This document shows, one piece after another, positions 33,807-42,060 of a stretch of 64,000 nucleotides of DNA. The DNA is taken from assembly GCA_019931105.1 (NCBI GenBank), contig JAIOUW010000001.1:1860001-1924000 (forward strand). Reading direction: 5' to 3'. Position 1 is the stretch's first letter. Each line of letters starts with the position of its first letter. Source of the stretch: Flavobacteriaceae bacterium NBU2977 (GTDB lineage: Bacteria > Bacteroidota > Bacteroidia > Flavobacteriales > Flavobacteriaceae). The translations under genes and the position numbers were made by a program. Below the pieces are notes generated by a model. The model was not told the DNA's origin. It searched no databases and saw only the letters and a program-made list of their open reading frames with translations.

Positions 33807-35117
33807 TTATTGCGAATGATAGGCGTTTTCGGTCATTTCTCTGGCCAAGGATTCAAGATCGATTCCCAAAACCTCTTTGTTCACCCTCAATATTTCGGTA
33901 CTCAGGTCAACAGGTAATTTTGAAAAACCGTCTTTTGCGCCGAGAATCATTCCCGCCACGGCGGCTACTGTATCATTATCACGACCGTAATTGACGATAA
34001 ATTGCATGGTTTTTTCAAAATCGCCTTGGCCGAACTCCAGAGCGGTGACCAATATTTGCCAAATCTCTCCAGAATGGAAAGGAATTGCCTTTTCCTCTTT
34101 TTCCAAGAAAGAATACACCCTGTTCTGTTGTACCCACTCTTCCGTCGAATATGGAAAACCTTGTGGCATTCTGAGTTCTTTCAAACCATTGGTATCTAGT
34201 GAATCATGAATTTCGATTTTACGTGCGACCAAAACGGTTCGTCGTGATGCATCCAGAATGTTTTGACTGATACGACCGACCAATCTACTGTTCTTATATT
34301 CCAATGGGTCGATAAAAATGGCCGTATTCAAGATCGAATCGATACTTTGGGAATACATGGCGGTATTGGTCATGGCGGCCACGAGGCCCGAAATATCCTT
34401 GGCATAGCCAAGGTCAAAAAGTGAATGGTCGTAGGCAATCCGATAGGCGTATTCGGGGTTTTTTGACAGCAGACCGAACATGGGAGTGTAGAGCTGCCCT
34501 GCACATGACATTTCACCGCCATAGAAGCGGTGCATGGCCTTTTGGTATTCTGTCGCATCTTTTTGATAGGCCAAGGCGACCCGTGCCCATTCTTTGATCC
34601 AATCGATTTTTTCCATCCGAACGTCCAAAATATCCGGGTTTTTGTTCGATTGGGCATCACCTAGCTCTTTGGTTAGGGAAACGTAATAGTCTGTAATGAA
34701 GTCCGCAAAGTTCTGCGGGGTCAAATTATCATCGAACCGCGAAAAATATTTGACCATAAAATATTTCCAGCGGGTGTCGTCAGTGGTCGACCCGGCCACT
34801 AGGTTATTGTCCCAGGTGCCTTCCGGCGATTGTACGCGCACGGCAGGGGTTAACCCGGTAATGTACCCGTAGTTTAGTTGTATTTCGTTTCTATGCCACA
34901 TTTCGGTAGAGGCCCCCATGGCATCACCGATTGCCGATCCAGCCAGGGCGCCCAGCACCTTATCGTAATATGTATCTTGATCTAAGTACTTAGTATCATG
35001 CCCATAGACCTTCTTTTCGGGCGAAGGGAGATTTATCTCTGAAGCGGTTTTCTTGCATGAAACAAGAAATAAAATAATGAACAACGCGTGAAGGAAAAAA
35101 TATTTTCTCTTGTTCAT
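33807..35117 (-). CDS. ADP-ribosylglycohydrolase-family lipoprotein
   Basis: This 436-residue protein has the lipobox FLVSC and lipidated Cys at residue 21. The all-alpha ADP-ribosylglycohydrolase fold follows: GALAGSAIGDAMGAS at about 56-70, the metal-binding TTDDTRW with D113, D114 and T115, and the second metal site GRDNDT near 378-383. Di-metal enzymes of this family remove ADP-ribose from proteins or nucleosides, but this one is predicted to sit outside the cytoplasm where protein ADP-ribose is not expected. Nucleoside or sugar derivatives are therefore plausible substrates. It overlaps the kinase gene by 4 bp. Confidence 0.82.
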   Translation of the reverse strand: MNKRKYFFLHALFIILFLVSCKKTASEINLPSPEKKVYGHDTKYLDQDTYYDKVLGALAGSAIGDAMGASTEMWHRNEIQLNYGYITGLTPAVRVQSPEGTWDNNLVAGSTTDDTRWKYFMVKYFSRFDDNLTPQNFADFITDYYVSLTKELGDAQSNKNPDILDVRMEKIDWIKEWARVALAYQKDATEYQKAMHRFYGGEMSCAGQLYTPMFGLLSKNPEYAYRIAYDHSLFDLGYAKDISGLVAAMTNTAMYSQSIDSILNTAIFIDPLEYKNSRLVGRISQNILDASRRTVLVARKIEIHDSLDTNGLKELRMPQGFPYSTEEWVQQNRVYSFLEKEEKAIPFHSGEIWQILVTALEFGQGDFEKTMQFIVNYGRDNDTVAAVAGMILGAKDGFSKLPVDLSTEILRVNKEVLGIDLESLAREMTENAYHSQ

Positions 35118-36085
35118 GATAAGATCATTTTTCGTGCCTTCTTTAAAAGTTTTGCCTTTTCTTCAAGGGTTCTTTCAAGCGGAAGTTGGGCAAGCCCGAT
35201 CAACCTTCTCATAATTTCGATGCCCGCGACTTGGGCCACTAATTTTTGATCAACGCCACCGTCATATTGCAAAAGAATTTGTTTCAAGAATTTTTTCTTT
35301 CCCGTAGTCATTATCATATGGGCCGCCATGACCCCTAGATCAAATTCGGCAAATCCTACGAACCCAAATTCGGGATCTATAACATAAAGGTTTTCGGTTT
35401 CGGTCATCCAGCTTCCGGGATAGTAATCGCCGTGGATCAGCGTATTGCCCTTTGAAAGGTAGCGCTTTCCTATGTTTTTGATGACCTTCTTCAAAGCCGC
35501 ATCCTTTTTATAGGCCATCGACAATTCTTGTAGCCCCGGTTGAATGTCGCTCAAAGAAAAACCATTGCCTTTCTTAAAGGGTAGCGAGAATATATGTTCG
35601 TGGTTCAACTTGCGCATTGCAAAGTTTTCAGGAAAATCTTTCGGTGGTTTTGTTCGATGGATTATCCTGAGGATGAAAATCAATTTTTGAAGCATCTTTT
35701 TGTTGACATCCCCATCATGATAAAGTGAAATCATGTCTTCGCACTTGCCAAGATCTTCTAACAACAAGAGGTGATTTGTGGCGTCATACCCTAAGATTTT
35801 AGGCATGTGCGCATGAAGCGCATTGTTTTGGATTATATCATAAAACTTGTATTCAACGGCGATTCTGTCCAACGGTGCCTCTATTTGTTTGTATTTCTCA
35901 ACATAGGGGCGCGATTGTTTTAGAATAAATGACCGTTGATCCGTAATGATGCGAAGGACCACGTTCATATTGCCCTCACCGGGTTTCTCCAAAGATTTTA
36001 TTTGCTCCTCCGAATGTAGCCAACCTTTCGAAATTAGATAATCTTGAAGATCTTTGAGTTTGGTATTTAAATCGAATAGAATCAA
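35114..36085 (-). CDS. APH-fold small-molecule kinase (phosphotransferase enzyme family)
   Basis: The kinase signature is NTLIHGDYYPGSW (catalytic Asp of HGD) followed by VIDPEFGFVGFAEFDLGV, close in pattern to methylthioribose kinase and choline/fructosamine kinases. A Lys-containing FILKQSRPYV strand lies in the N-lobe. The frame is open up to 36190, but that part runs into tRNA-Phe and its terminator. The TTG at 36085 is the first reasonable start, giving 323 residues; a non-ATG start is the best available. It probably phosphorylates a sugar or sugar-like compound released by the lipoprotein hydrolase encoded next to it. Confidence 0.72.
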   Translation of the reverse strand: MILFDLNTKLKDLQDYLISKGWLHSEEQIKSLEKPGEGNMNVVLRIITDQRSFILKQSRPYVEKYKQIEAPLDRIAVEYKFYDIIQNNALHAHMPKILGYDATNHLLLLEDLGKCEDMISLYHDGDVNKKMLQKLIFILRIIHRTKPPKDFPENFAMRKLNHEHIFSLPFKKGNGFSLSDIQPGLQELSMAYKKDAALKKVIKNIGKRYLSKGNTLIHGDYYPGSWMTETENLYVIDPEFGFVGFAEFDLGVMAAHMIMTTGKKKFLKQILLQYDGGVDQKLVAQVAGIEIMRRLIGLAQLPLERTLEEKAKLLKKARKMILS

Positions 36086-36125
36086 GTCGCTTGGTATTAT
36101 TGCAGTACAATATAGTCCCAAAACA

Positions 36126-36157
36126 AAAAAATCCTTACGATATCGTAAGGATTTTTT
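36126..36157 (-). terminator. Perfect 32-bp palindrome: tRNA-Phe intrinsic terminator
   Basis: The sequence is perfectly self-complementary: the core AATCCTTACGAT and its reverse complement ATCGTAAGGATT meet at 36141/36142, extended by A-run and T-run arms. Read on the minus strand, it lies immediately after tRNA-Phe and ends in a T-run, so it acts as an intrinsic terminator. The symmetry means it would work in both directions. Confidence 0.8.
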
Positions 36158-36158
36158 G

Positions 36159-36231
<73 letters not shown>

Positions 36232-36274
36232 CTTACCTACTTTGGCGACCTTGATACATCGCTTAAAAGGGCTG

Positions 36275-36304
36275 CAAATATAATTTCAAATTTAGGATTA
36301 TCAA
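36275..36304 (-). promoter_or_regulatory. Promoter of tRNA-Phe (TTG-N19-TATATTTG)
   Basis: On the minus strand TTG (36304-36302), a 19-bp spacer and TATATTTG (36282-36275) match both Bacteroidota primary-sigma elements and their usual spacing. It lies about 44 bp upstream of the mature tRNA 5' end. This is the best promoter match in the window. Confidence 0.7.
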
Positions 36305-36368
36305 ACAAAATCGCTAAAAAAGCCTTCGTTTTTTCAGATGCTGTTCTGAATTTACAGACCTTTGCCCC

Positions 36369-37097
36369 ATGAACCTTATTATAGACGTTGGAAATAGCCG
36401 TGCAAAGTTCGCGGTATTTGAGAAAAATGCCCTATTGTTCGATTCTACCGTTGCCATCGAAAAAGTCGCCTTACATATCAAGGACCTTTTTAATAGATTT
36501 CCTAGAATTAATAATGCCATAGTCTCTTCGGTAGGTAGTTTGGGTGAAAAAGATTTTGCTGTTTTATCGGTTTTTTGTCAGGTTCATGTCTTGAGCCATA
36601 GCTCAAAGTTTCCTTTCAAGAATTCGTACGCCACGCCCCAGACCTTGGGAGTCGACAGAATTGCCCTGGCAACGGCGGCTTTTTACGAGAATCCGAATGC
36701 CAATACCTTGGTGCTCGATGCCGGTACCTGTTTAACTTATGATATGATAAACGATTATGGCGAATATCTGGGAGGGGCCATTTCGCCCGGGTTGAATATG
36801 AGATACAGGGCATTATCGGAACAAACGTCAAAACTACCTTTGTTGGAGCCTGAAGAACTGTTGGACTTCATTGGTAATTCTACGGAGACCAGCATTCACA
36901 GTGGGGTTTTGAACGGTATTTCTCTCGAAATAGACGGAGTTATCGATCAATATCGTTCCCGTTTTTCAGATTTAACAGTTATTTTAACAGGTGGTGACAG
37001 CCAAATTTTGTCTAAACGGTTAAAAAATACCATCTTTGCCCATTCCAAATTTCTCCTTCTAGGGCTCAATTATTTGCTTGAATACAATAAGAAATAG
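36369..37097 (+). CDS. coaX: Type III pantothenate kinase
   Basis: First step of coenzyme A synthesis. The 242-residue ASKHA-fold kinase begins with NLIIDVGNSRAKFAVFE, the phosphate-1 motif. The PQTLGVDRIALATAAF segment follows near 92-107. The phosphate-2/Asp motif VLDAGTCLTYDMI is near 117-129, and GGAISPGLNMR near 134-144. The type III enzyme is the usual form in Bacteroidota. It directly abuts the next outer-membrane gene (0 bp gap), starting a conserved-looking envelope operon. Confidence 0.93.
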   Translation: MNLIIDVGNSRAKFAVFEKNALLFDSTVAIEKVALHIKDLFNRFPRINNAIVSSVGSLGEKDFAVLSVFCQVHVLSHSSKFPFKNSYATPQTLGVDRIALATAAFYENPNANTLVLDAGTCLTYDMINDYGEYLGGAISPGLNMRYRALSEQTSKLPLLEPEELLDFIGNSTETSIHSGVLNGISLEIDGVIDQYRSRFSDLTVILTGGDSQILSKRLKNTIFAHSKFLLLGLNYLLEYNKK

Positions 37098-38378
37098 ATG
37101 GTAAAAAAGATTGGTTTTATGCTGTTGTGCCTTGTCACTTCGGGCTTGTGCGCACAAGAAGGTTCCGTTTCGCCTTATTCGTATTTTGGTGTTGGGGATA
37201 ATCGAGCGAAAGGTACCGTTGAGAACCAGATGATGGGCGGCATTGGTTTATTTGCCGATAGTATTCATATAAACCATAAAAATCCGGCGGCCTTGGGCAA
37301 ATTGGGTGTTCAGTTTGGTGAAGACTTTGGAATTACCACCTATGCCGCGGGGGTGTCTCACAAGATGCTGCGCCTTAAGAGTTATACCGAACAGCAAAGT
37401 GCAACATTGACCAACTTGGAATATTTGTCGCTTGCTTTTTCCCTTAAGAAAGGATGGGGACTGGGCTTTGGCGTCATGCCCTATTCTGCAGTTGGCTATA
37501 ATCTGGCCTCGGTGAGCAATGATTCTTTGGTAACGAACCGATATGAAGGTACGGGCGGGCTCAATAGGGTTTATCTTTCCACGGGCTATCAATTTGCCAA
37601 AAATTGGAGTGTCGGGGTTACGGCCAATTTTAATTTCGGCACACTTGAGTATACAAGAATTCAAGGCGTCGATGGGGTTCAATTCGGCACTTTGGACGAA
37701 AGGACCTCTCGTATAAACGGCGTCGATTTCAACTATGCCCTGAACTATACACCGATTTTCAAGGACAAATACCAATTGGTTGCCTCATTTAGAATTAATA
37801 CCCAAGCGAATCTGGCCGCGGAGAATAACAAAAAGGTCGGCTCTTTTTCCTTGGTCAACGGTCAAGATATCGAAGTGTTGAATGTGGATCTCGATGCGCA
37901 AGGACTTCGTAGAACAGAACTGAAGATTCCGACTACGGCCACCTTTGGCCTTGGTTATGGTGAGCACCGCAAGTGGTTCGTGGGTGCCGAATATAGCTTT
38001 CAGGGCATGAGTTCGTTTTCAAATGATTTTTTGGGTGTTGAAAATTTGGAATATAAAGATGCAAGTTCTTTGGCTTTGGGCGGGTTCTATATACCAAATC
38101 AAGCGGCTTTTGACGGCTATTTCAATAGGGTTGCCTACCGTGCCGGCATAAGGTTGGACAAAACAGGTATGGTCGTCAACAATACCGATATAAACAACTT
38201 TGGCATAACTTTTGGACTTGGGTTACCGTTAGGAAGAACTTTTTCAAATATGAACCTTGGTTTTGAATTGGGTAGAAGAGGTACGACCTCGGCCGATTTG
38301 CTGGAAGAGAGTTATTTTAAGATCAATATAGGAATGTCTTTCAACGACCAATGGTTCAGAAAGCGGAAGATAAATTGA
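37098..38378 (+). CDS. Putative outer-membrane beta-barrel protein (OmpP1/FadL-like pattern)
   Basis: This 426-residue protein has a signal peptide ending near SGLCAQ and a long series of amphipathic strands rich in Gly and aromatic residues. The sequence SPYSYFGVGDNRAKGT right after the signal, and the MMGGIGLFAD and NHKNPAALGKLG segments, resemble PorV/FadL-type barrels of Bacteroidota. No ligand is implied. It sits between coaX and a TPR protein gene on the same strand, with a 0-bp gap to coaX. Confidence 0.65.
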   Translation: MVKKIGFMLLCLVTSGLCAQEGSVSPYSYFGVGDNRAKGTVENQMMGGIGLFADSIHINHKNPAALGKLGVQFGEDFGITTYAAGVSHKMLRLKSYTEQQSATLTNLEYLSLAFSLKKGWGLGFGVMPYSAVGYNLASVSNDSLVTNRYEGTGGLNRVYLSTGYQFAKNWSVGVTANFNFGTLEYTRIQGVDGVQFGTLDERTSRINGVDFNYALNYTPIFKDKYQLVASFRINTQANLAAENNKKVGSFSLVNGQDIEVLNVDLDAQGLRRTELKIPTTATFGLGYGEHRKWFVGAEYSFQGMSSFSNDFLGVENLEYKDASSLALGGFYIPNQAAFDGYFNRVAYRAGIRLDKTGMVVNNTDINNFGITFGLGLPLGRTFSNMNLGFELGRRGTTSADLLEESYFKINIGMSFNDQWFRKRKIN

Positions 38379-38422
38379 TAATTGATAAAAATTTAGTACA
38401 TTGACCACGCAAAAATTATAGT

Positions 38423-39796
38423 ATGAAAACGAAACTTTACTTTACGGTTACGATGCTCATGGGATGCATGTTAATGGGCAATGCCCAGGCACAGAACCCC
38501 GAATGCATGACGAACCTTTCTATTTTTTCAGAGCATGCAAAGGTGAAAAATTATGATGCGGCCTATACCCCATGGAAAATGGTCTATGAGAATTGCCCTG
38601 ATGCCAATTGGGCCATTTACGCCTATGGCGAACGCATTTTAAAGTATAAGATCGAAAAATCCTCTGGTGCCGATAAAGATGGATTTATTAACGAATTGTT
38701 CGGTGTTTGGGACAATAGTGTAAAATACTTTCCGAAGAAAGCCAATAAGGCCAGTGTTATCACCGACAAGGTACTTCTAAAGTATGATAACAAAATGATT
38801 TCCGACGATGAGATCTACAATATGTTGGGTCAGGCTTTTAATGAAGATAAGGCCAATTTTAATAACCCAAAAGCCTTATATATGTATTTCTCGAGTTTGG
38901 TAGATTTGCATAAGGGGGGCAAAAAAGATTTGCAAGAGGTTTTTGATATATATGATGGTGTTACCGAAAAAGTAGAGGAGCAGATCAAAAAATATAACGA
39001 TGCGCTTCCCAAACTTTTGGAAAAGGATTCTTTGGGCACGATAACCTCTAAAGAAAAGAAAGTGTTGAAAGCCGCTTCTACAAATTCTGAATCATTTGGT
39101 AAAATAGCCGGAAGTATCGATTCGAAGTTGGGAGACTTGGCCAACTGTGAAAACCTGATTCCACTATATCAGAAGAATTTTGAAGAGAAGAAAAGCGATG
39201 TGGTATGGGTTAAGCGTGCGGTCGGAAGAATGTTCAGTAAAGAATGTACAGACGATCCCTTGTTCAGTCAAATGGTCGAAGTACAGGCAAAATTGGATCC
39301 CTCGGCCGATGTATATGTTTACCTCGGTACACTTAAGATGAAGAATGGTGATTCGCAGGGGGCTTTGGCAGATTTTGACAAGGCTTTGAGCCTTGAGACC
39401 GATAGCTATAAAAAATCGAACATTGCCTATAAGGTTGCCGTAATCAACAGAAGAAAAGGCAGCAAATCTACGGCTAGAAAATATGCCCAATCTGCAATCG
39501 ATTATAATTCGGGTAATGGCAAGGCCTATTTGTTGATCGCCAGTCTTTATGCGAGCAGTGCCAATGATTGTGGTGGCACACCTTTCGAGAAAAGGGCTAT
39601 GTATTGGAAAGCCGCCGATATGGCAAGTAGGGCAGGTCGTGTGGACCCATCATTAAGTGGTAGTGCAAACCAATCGGCTGCCAGTTATAATGCGAAGGCG
39701 CCAACGAAAGAGATGATTTTCTCTTCGGGCATGGCGGGCAAGACCGTATCGTTCAACTGCTGGGCAGGGGGCAGCGTAAAAGTGCCGAACTTATAA
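38423..39796 (+). CDS. Exported TPR-repeat protein
   Basis: This 457-residue protein has a signal peptide (MKTKLYFTVTMLMGCMLMGNAQAQ) and alpha-helical repeats. Recognisable TPR-like units occur near 290-370 (VYVYLGTLKMKNGDSQGALADFDKAL in segments; IAYKVAVINRRKGSKSTARKYAQSAI). The C-terminal part (about 380-457) has a TFEKRAMYWKAADMASRAGRVDPSL-like helical module with MIFSSGMAGKTVSF at the end. It may scaffold envelope proteins. Its gene lies 44 bp after the barrel gene and 1 bp before lptC, so a shared role in envelope assembly is likely. Confidence 0.75.
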   Translation: MKTKLYFTVTMLMGCMLMGNAQAQNPECMTNLSIFSEHAKVKNYDAAYTPWKMVYENCPDANWAIYAYGERILKYKIEKSSGADKDGFINELFGVWDNSVKYFPKKANKASVITDKVLLKYDNKMISDDEIYNMLGQAFNEDKANFNNPKALYMYFSSLVDLHKGGKKDLQEVFDIYDGVTEKVEEQIKKYNDALPKLLEKDSLGTITSKEKKVLKAASTNSESFGKIAGSIDSKLGDLANCENLIPLYQKNFEEKKSDVVWVKRAVGRMFSKECTDDPLFSQMVEVQAKLDPSADVYVYLGTLKMKNGDSQGALADFDKALSLETDSYKKSNIAYKVAVINRRKGSKSTARKYAQSAIDYNSGNGKAYLLIASLYASSANDCGGTPFEKRAMYWKAADMASRAGRVDPSLSGSANQSAASYNAKAPTKEMIFSSGMAGKTVSFNCWAGGSVKVPNL

Positions 39797-39797
39797 G

Positions 39798-40397
39798 ATG
39801 ATAGGCCCTTTTCGAAATAACTTTAAGAGCATTGCCATGATTTTTTTCATGGCAATGCTTTTTTTCTGCTGTACCGACAATTATAAAAGAGTGGGAGAGG
39901 AGGCGCAAAAGAAAGTATATCCAAGGGGAATTGCCGAAAATTCGGTATTGACCTATAGCGAATTGATCGAACCTTTGGAGGGTGAAGATACCAAACCTGC
40001 CAAGAATATTGCCGTTTTGAGAAGTCCGATCGCTTATAACTATGAAAATCTAGTGTTCCCCTATCGGTTGTTTCCCGAAGGTCTCGAGGTCGATTTCTTT
40101 GATGAAAGGGGAGAAAAGAACAAGGTAAGGGCAGACTATGGTATTGTTTATTCGGCCACAAATTTGATAGATTTGCAGGGCAATGTCGTTCTTGAAACCC
40201 CTGATGGAAAAAAATTGGAAACTCCGCAACTTTATTACGATCAAGATAACCAATGGGTGTTTACGCAGGAGGTCTTCAAGTTCACCAATCCCGAAGACGG
40301 TACCATAATGGACGGTAAGGGAATGGATTTCAATAAAAATCTTAGTTTTCTAAGCGCGCACAAGACATATGGTCTAATGAGCATTAAAGAAAAATGA
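39798..40397 (+). CDS. lptC: LPS export ABC transporter periplasmic protein LptC
   Basis: A 199-residue protein with an N-terminal membrane/lipoprotein-like segment (MIFFMAMLFFCCTDN). The LptC domain has tandem beta-strands (VLRSPIAYNYENLVFPYRLFPEGLEVDFFDE, split; ANNLIDLQGNVVLETPDG-like). The segment NLIDLQGNVVLETPDGKKLETP near 128-149 is the OstA/LptC-like jellyroll signature. It passes lipopolysaccharide from the LptB2FG transporter to LptA. It overlaps the next gene by 4 bp. Confidence 0.82.
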   Translation: MIGPFRNNFKSIAMIFFMAMLFFCCTDNYKRVGEEAQKKVYPRGIAENSVLTYSELIEPLEGEDTKPAKNIAVLRSPIAYNYENLVFPYRLFPEGLEVDFFDERGEKNKVRADYGIVYSATNLIDLQGNVVLETPDGKKLETPQLYYDQDNQWVFTQEVFKFTNPEDGTIMDGKGMDFNKNLSFLSAHKTYGLMSIKEK

Positions 40398-40603
40398 TCA
40401 TGGGAAAGTATTTAAAGTTTACGATCTATTTGAATCTTATTATTGCCGTATTATCGGCCATGATGGCTTTCAACCTTTGGAATTCAGATAGAAGTCGGGC
40501 CTACATATTCGTTTTTTTGGCCGTAATAACCACCTTCATGTTTTTCTTTAGAAGGTTTTATTTCAAGAAGTTCGAACAACGAAAGCGAGATAACCAAAAC
40601 TGA
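40394..40603 (+). CDS. Small membrane protein, two TM segments
   Basis: A 69-residue protein (start at 40394, or MGKYLK at 40400) with two hydrophobic segments, FTIYLNLIIAVLSAMMAF and AYIFVFLAVITTFMFFF, and a highly charged C-terminal tail. The family is not recognised. It is translationally coupled to lptC (4-bp overlap) and directly followed by the CNNM transporter, so it may be a partner of one of them. Confidence 0.75.
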   Translation: MIMGKYLKFTIYLNLIIAVLSAMMAFNLWNSDRSRAYIFVFLAVITTFMFFFRRFYFKKFEQRKRDNQN

Positions 40604-40605
40604 CC

Positions 40606-41895
40606 GTGGATATCTCACTACTTATCATAATTCTTGCATTGGTGTTTTCCGCTTTTTTTTCAGGAATGGAGATTGCCTTTGTCTCCGCCAATAAAATCCA
40701 TATCGAAATTGTAAAAAAACAAGAAGGGTTCTTGGCAAAAGTCTTGACCAGGCTCACGAAAAAGCCTTCAAAGTTCATTGCCACCATGCTTATTGGCAAT
40801 AATATCGCATTGGTTATTTATGGTTTTTTTATGGGCGAGATTTTAATGGAATGGTTTGCTGGTCTGTACCCAACGTCGAATTCTTTTTTGAACCTATTGC
40901 TGACAGACTTCAAGTTATTGGCACAAACGGTTATATCGACCCTCATAATATTGTTTACAGCTGAATTTCTTCCCAAGGTACTTTTTCAGATTTATGCCAA
41001 CAGTCTCCTTAAAATATTGGCTTTTCCTGCTTATTTGTTCTATTTGCTGTTTTCCTTAGTTTCCGATTTTATTATCATGGTTTCCGATTTCATCCTTAAA
41101 AATGTCTTCGGAACTTCTGGCGATGAGGTACAACTTGCATTTAGCAAAGTGGAATTGGGCGATTATATAACGGAACAGATGGAAACTGTCGAAGAAGAAG
41201 ACGAGGTCGACTCCGAAATACAGATTTTTCAAAACGCCTTGGAGTTTGCCGCTGTCAAGGCCCGGGAAGTTATGGTTCCAAGAACCGAGATTACGGCCGT
41301 CGAACTTCACGAAACGCCGAAAAATCTGGCCAAACTGTTTACCGAAACGGGCTACTCAAAAATACTCGTCTACAAAGACACGATCGACAATGTCATCGGT
41401 TATGTACATTCTTATGAACTTTTTAAAAAACCGAAAACGATCAAAAGTATATTACTTCCGGTCGAATTTGTGCCCGAAACGATGCTGATCCACGATATCC
41501 TTAATGTGCTGACCAAAAAAAGAAAGAGTATCGCTTTGGTGCTTGATGAATATGGCGGCACATCCGGACTTATGACCGTAGAGGATATCGTCGAGGAGCT
41601 TTTTGGCGAAATCGAAGACGAGCATGATTCGACCGATCTTTTGGAGGAACGAATCAATGCGACGAGCTATAAATTTTCGGCAAGGCTCGAAGTTGATTAT
41701 ATCAATGAGCAATACAAGTTAGACCTTCCCGAAAATGACGAGTACGAAACTTTGGGAGGGCTTGTCGTCAATGAAACGGGCGAAATTCCTGAAATGGGGT
41801 CTGAAATAAAGATTGGCGATTTTCTTTTTACAATTTTAGAGGTGTCGAACACCAAGATCGATTTGGTCTCTTTACAAGTGCTTGAAAAAGATTGA
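40606..41895 (+). CDS. CNNM/CorC-family transporter or ion-regulating membrane protein (DUF21 + CBS pair + CorC_HlyC)
   Basis: A protein of 429 residues beginning at a GTG. The DUF21 membrane domain has four TM segments at about 1-165. Two CBS domains lie at about 215-340 (REVMVPRTEITAVEL; SIALVLDEYGGTSGLMTVEDIVEE in segments). The C-terminal CorC_HlyC domain lies at about 350-425 (LPENDEYETLGGLVVNETGEIPE in segments). It is likely involved in magnesium or other ion handling at the inner membrane. A flavobacterial relative, GldE, has been tied to gliding, but this cannot be decided here. Confidence 0.85.
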   Translation: MDISLLIIILALVFSAFFSGMEIAFVSANKIHIEIVKKQEGFLAKVLTRLTKKPSKFIATMLIGNNIALVIYGFFMGEILMEWFAGLYPTSNSFLNLLLTDFKLLAQTVISTLIILFTAEFLPKVLFQIYANSLLKILAFPAYLFYLLFSLVSDFIIMVSDFILKNVFGTSGDEVQLAFSKVELGDYITEQMETVEEEDEVDSEIQIFQNALEFAAVKAREVMVPRTEITAVELHETPKNLAKLFTETGYSKILVYKDTIDNVIGYVHSYELFKKPKTIKSILLPVEFVPETMLIHDILNVLTKKRKSIALVLDEYGGTSGLMTVEDIVEELFGEIEDEHDSTDLLEERINATSYKFSARLEVDYINEQYKLDLPENDEYETLGGLVVNETGEIPEMGSEIKIGDFLFTILEVSNTKIDLVSLQVLEKD

Positions 41896-41998
41896 GTACA
41901 TCTGACTTTTCGAAAATTTATGGTTGGTGAGCAAGTTATGATATAAAGATGTTCAAGTGCTTTGATCGTAGCGAATTACTACGTGATTGCAAGCGTAA

Positions 41999-42006
41999 TA
42001 AATTTG
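41999..42006 (+). promoter_or_regulatory. Putative -7 box (TAAATTTG) for the PpiD-like gene
   Basis: TAAATTTG is an exact TAnnTTTG match in a 165-bp spacer, 54 bp before the start. A TTG -33 element at good spacing is not evident. Confidence 0.4.
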
Positions 42007-42060
42007 AACAGGTGAAAAGAAAATGGTAATTTCGCCAACTGATTTTAAACAATCCGAATA

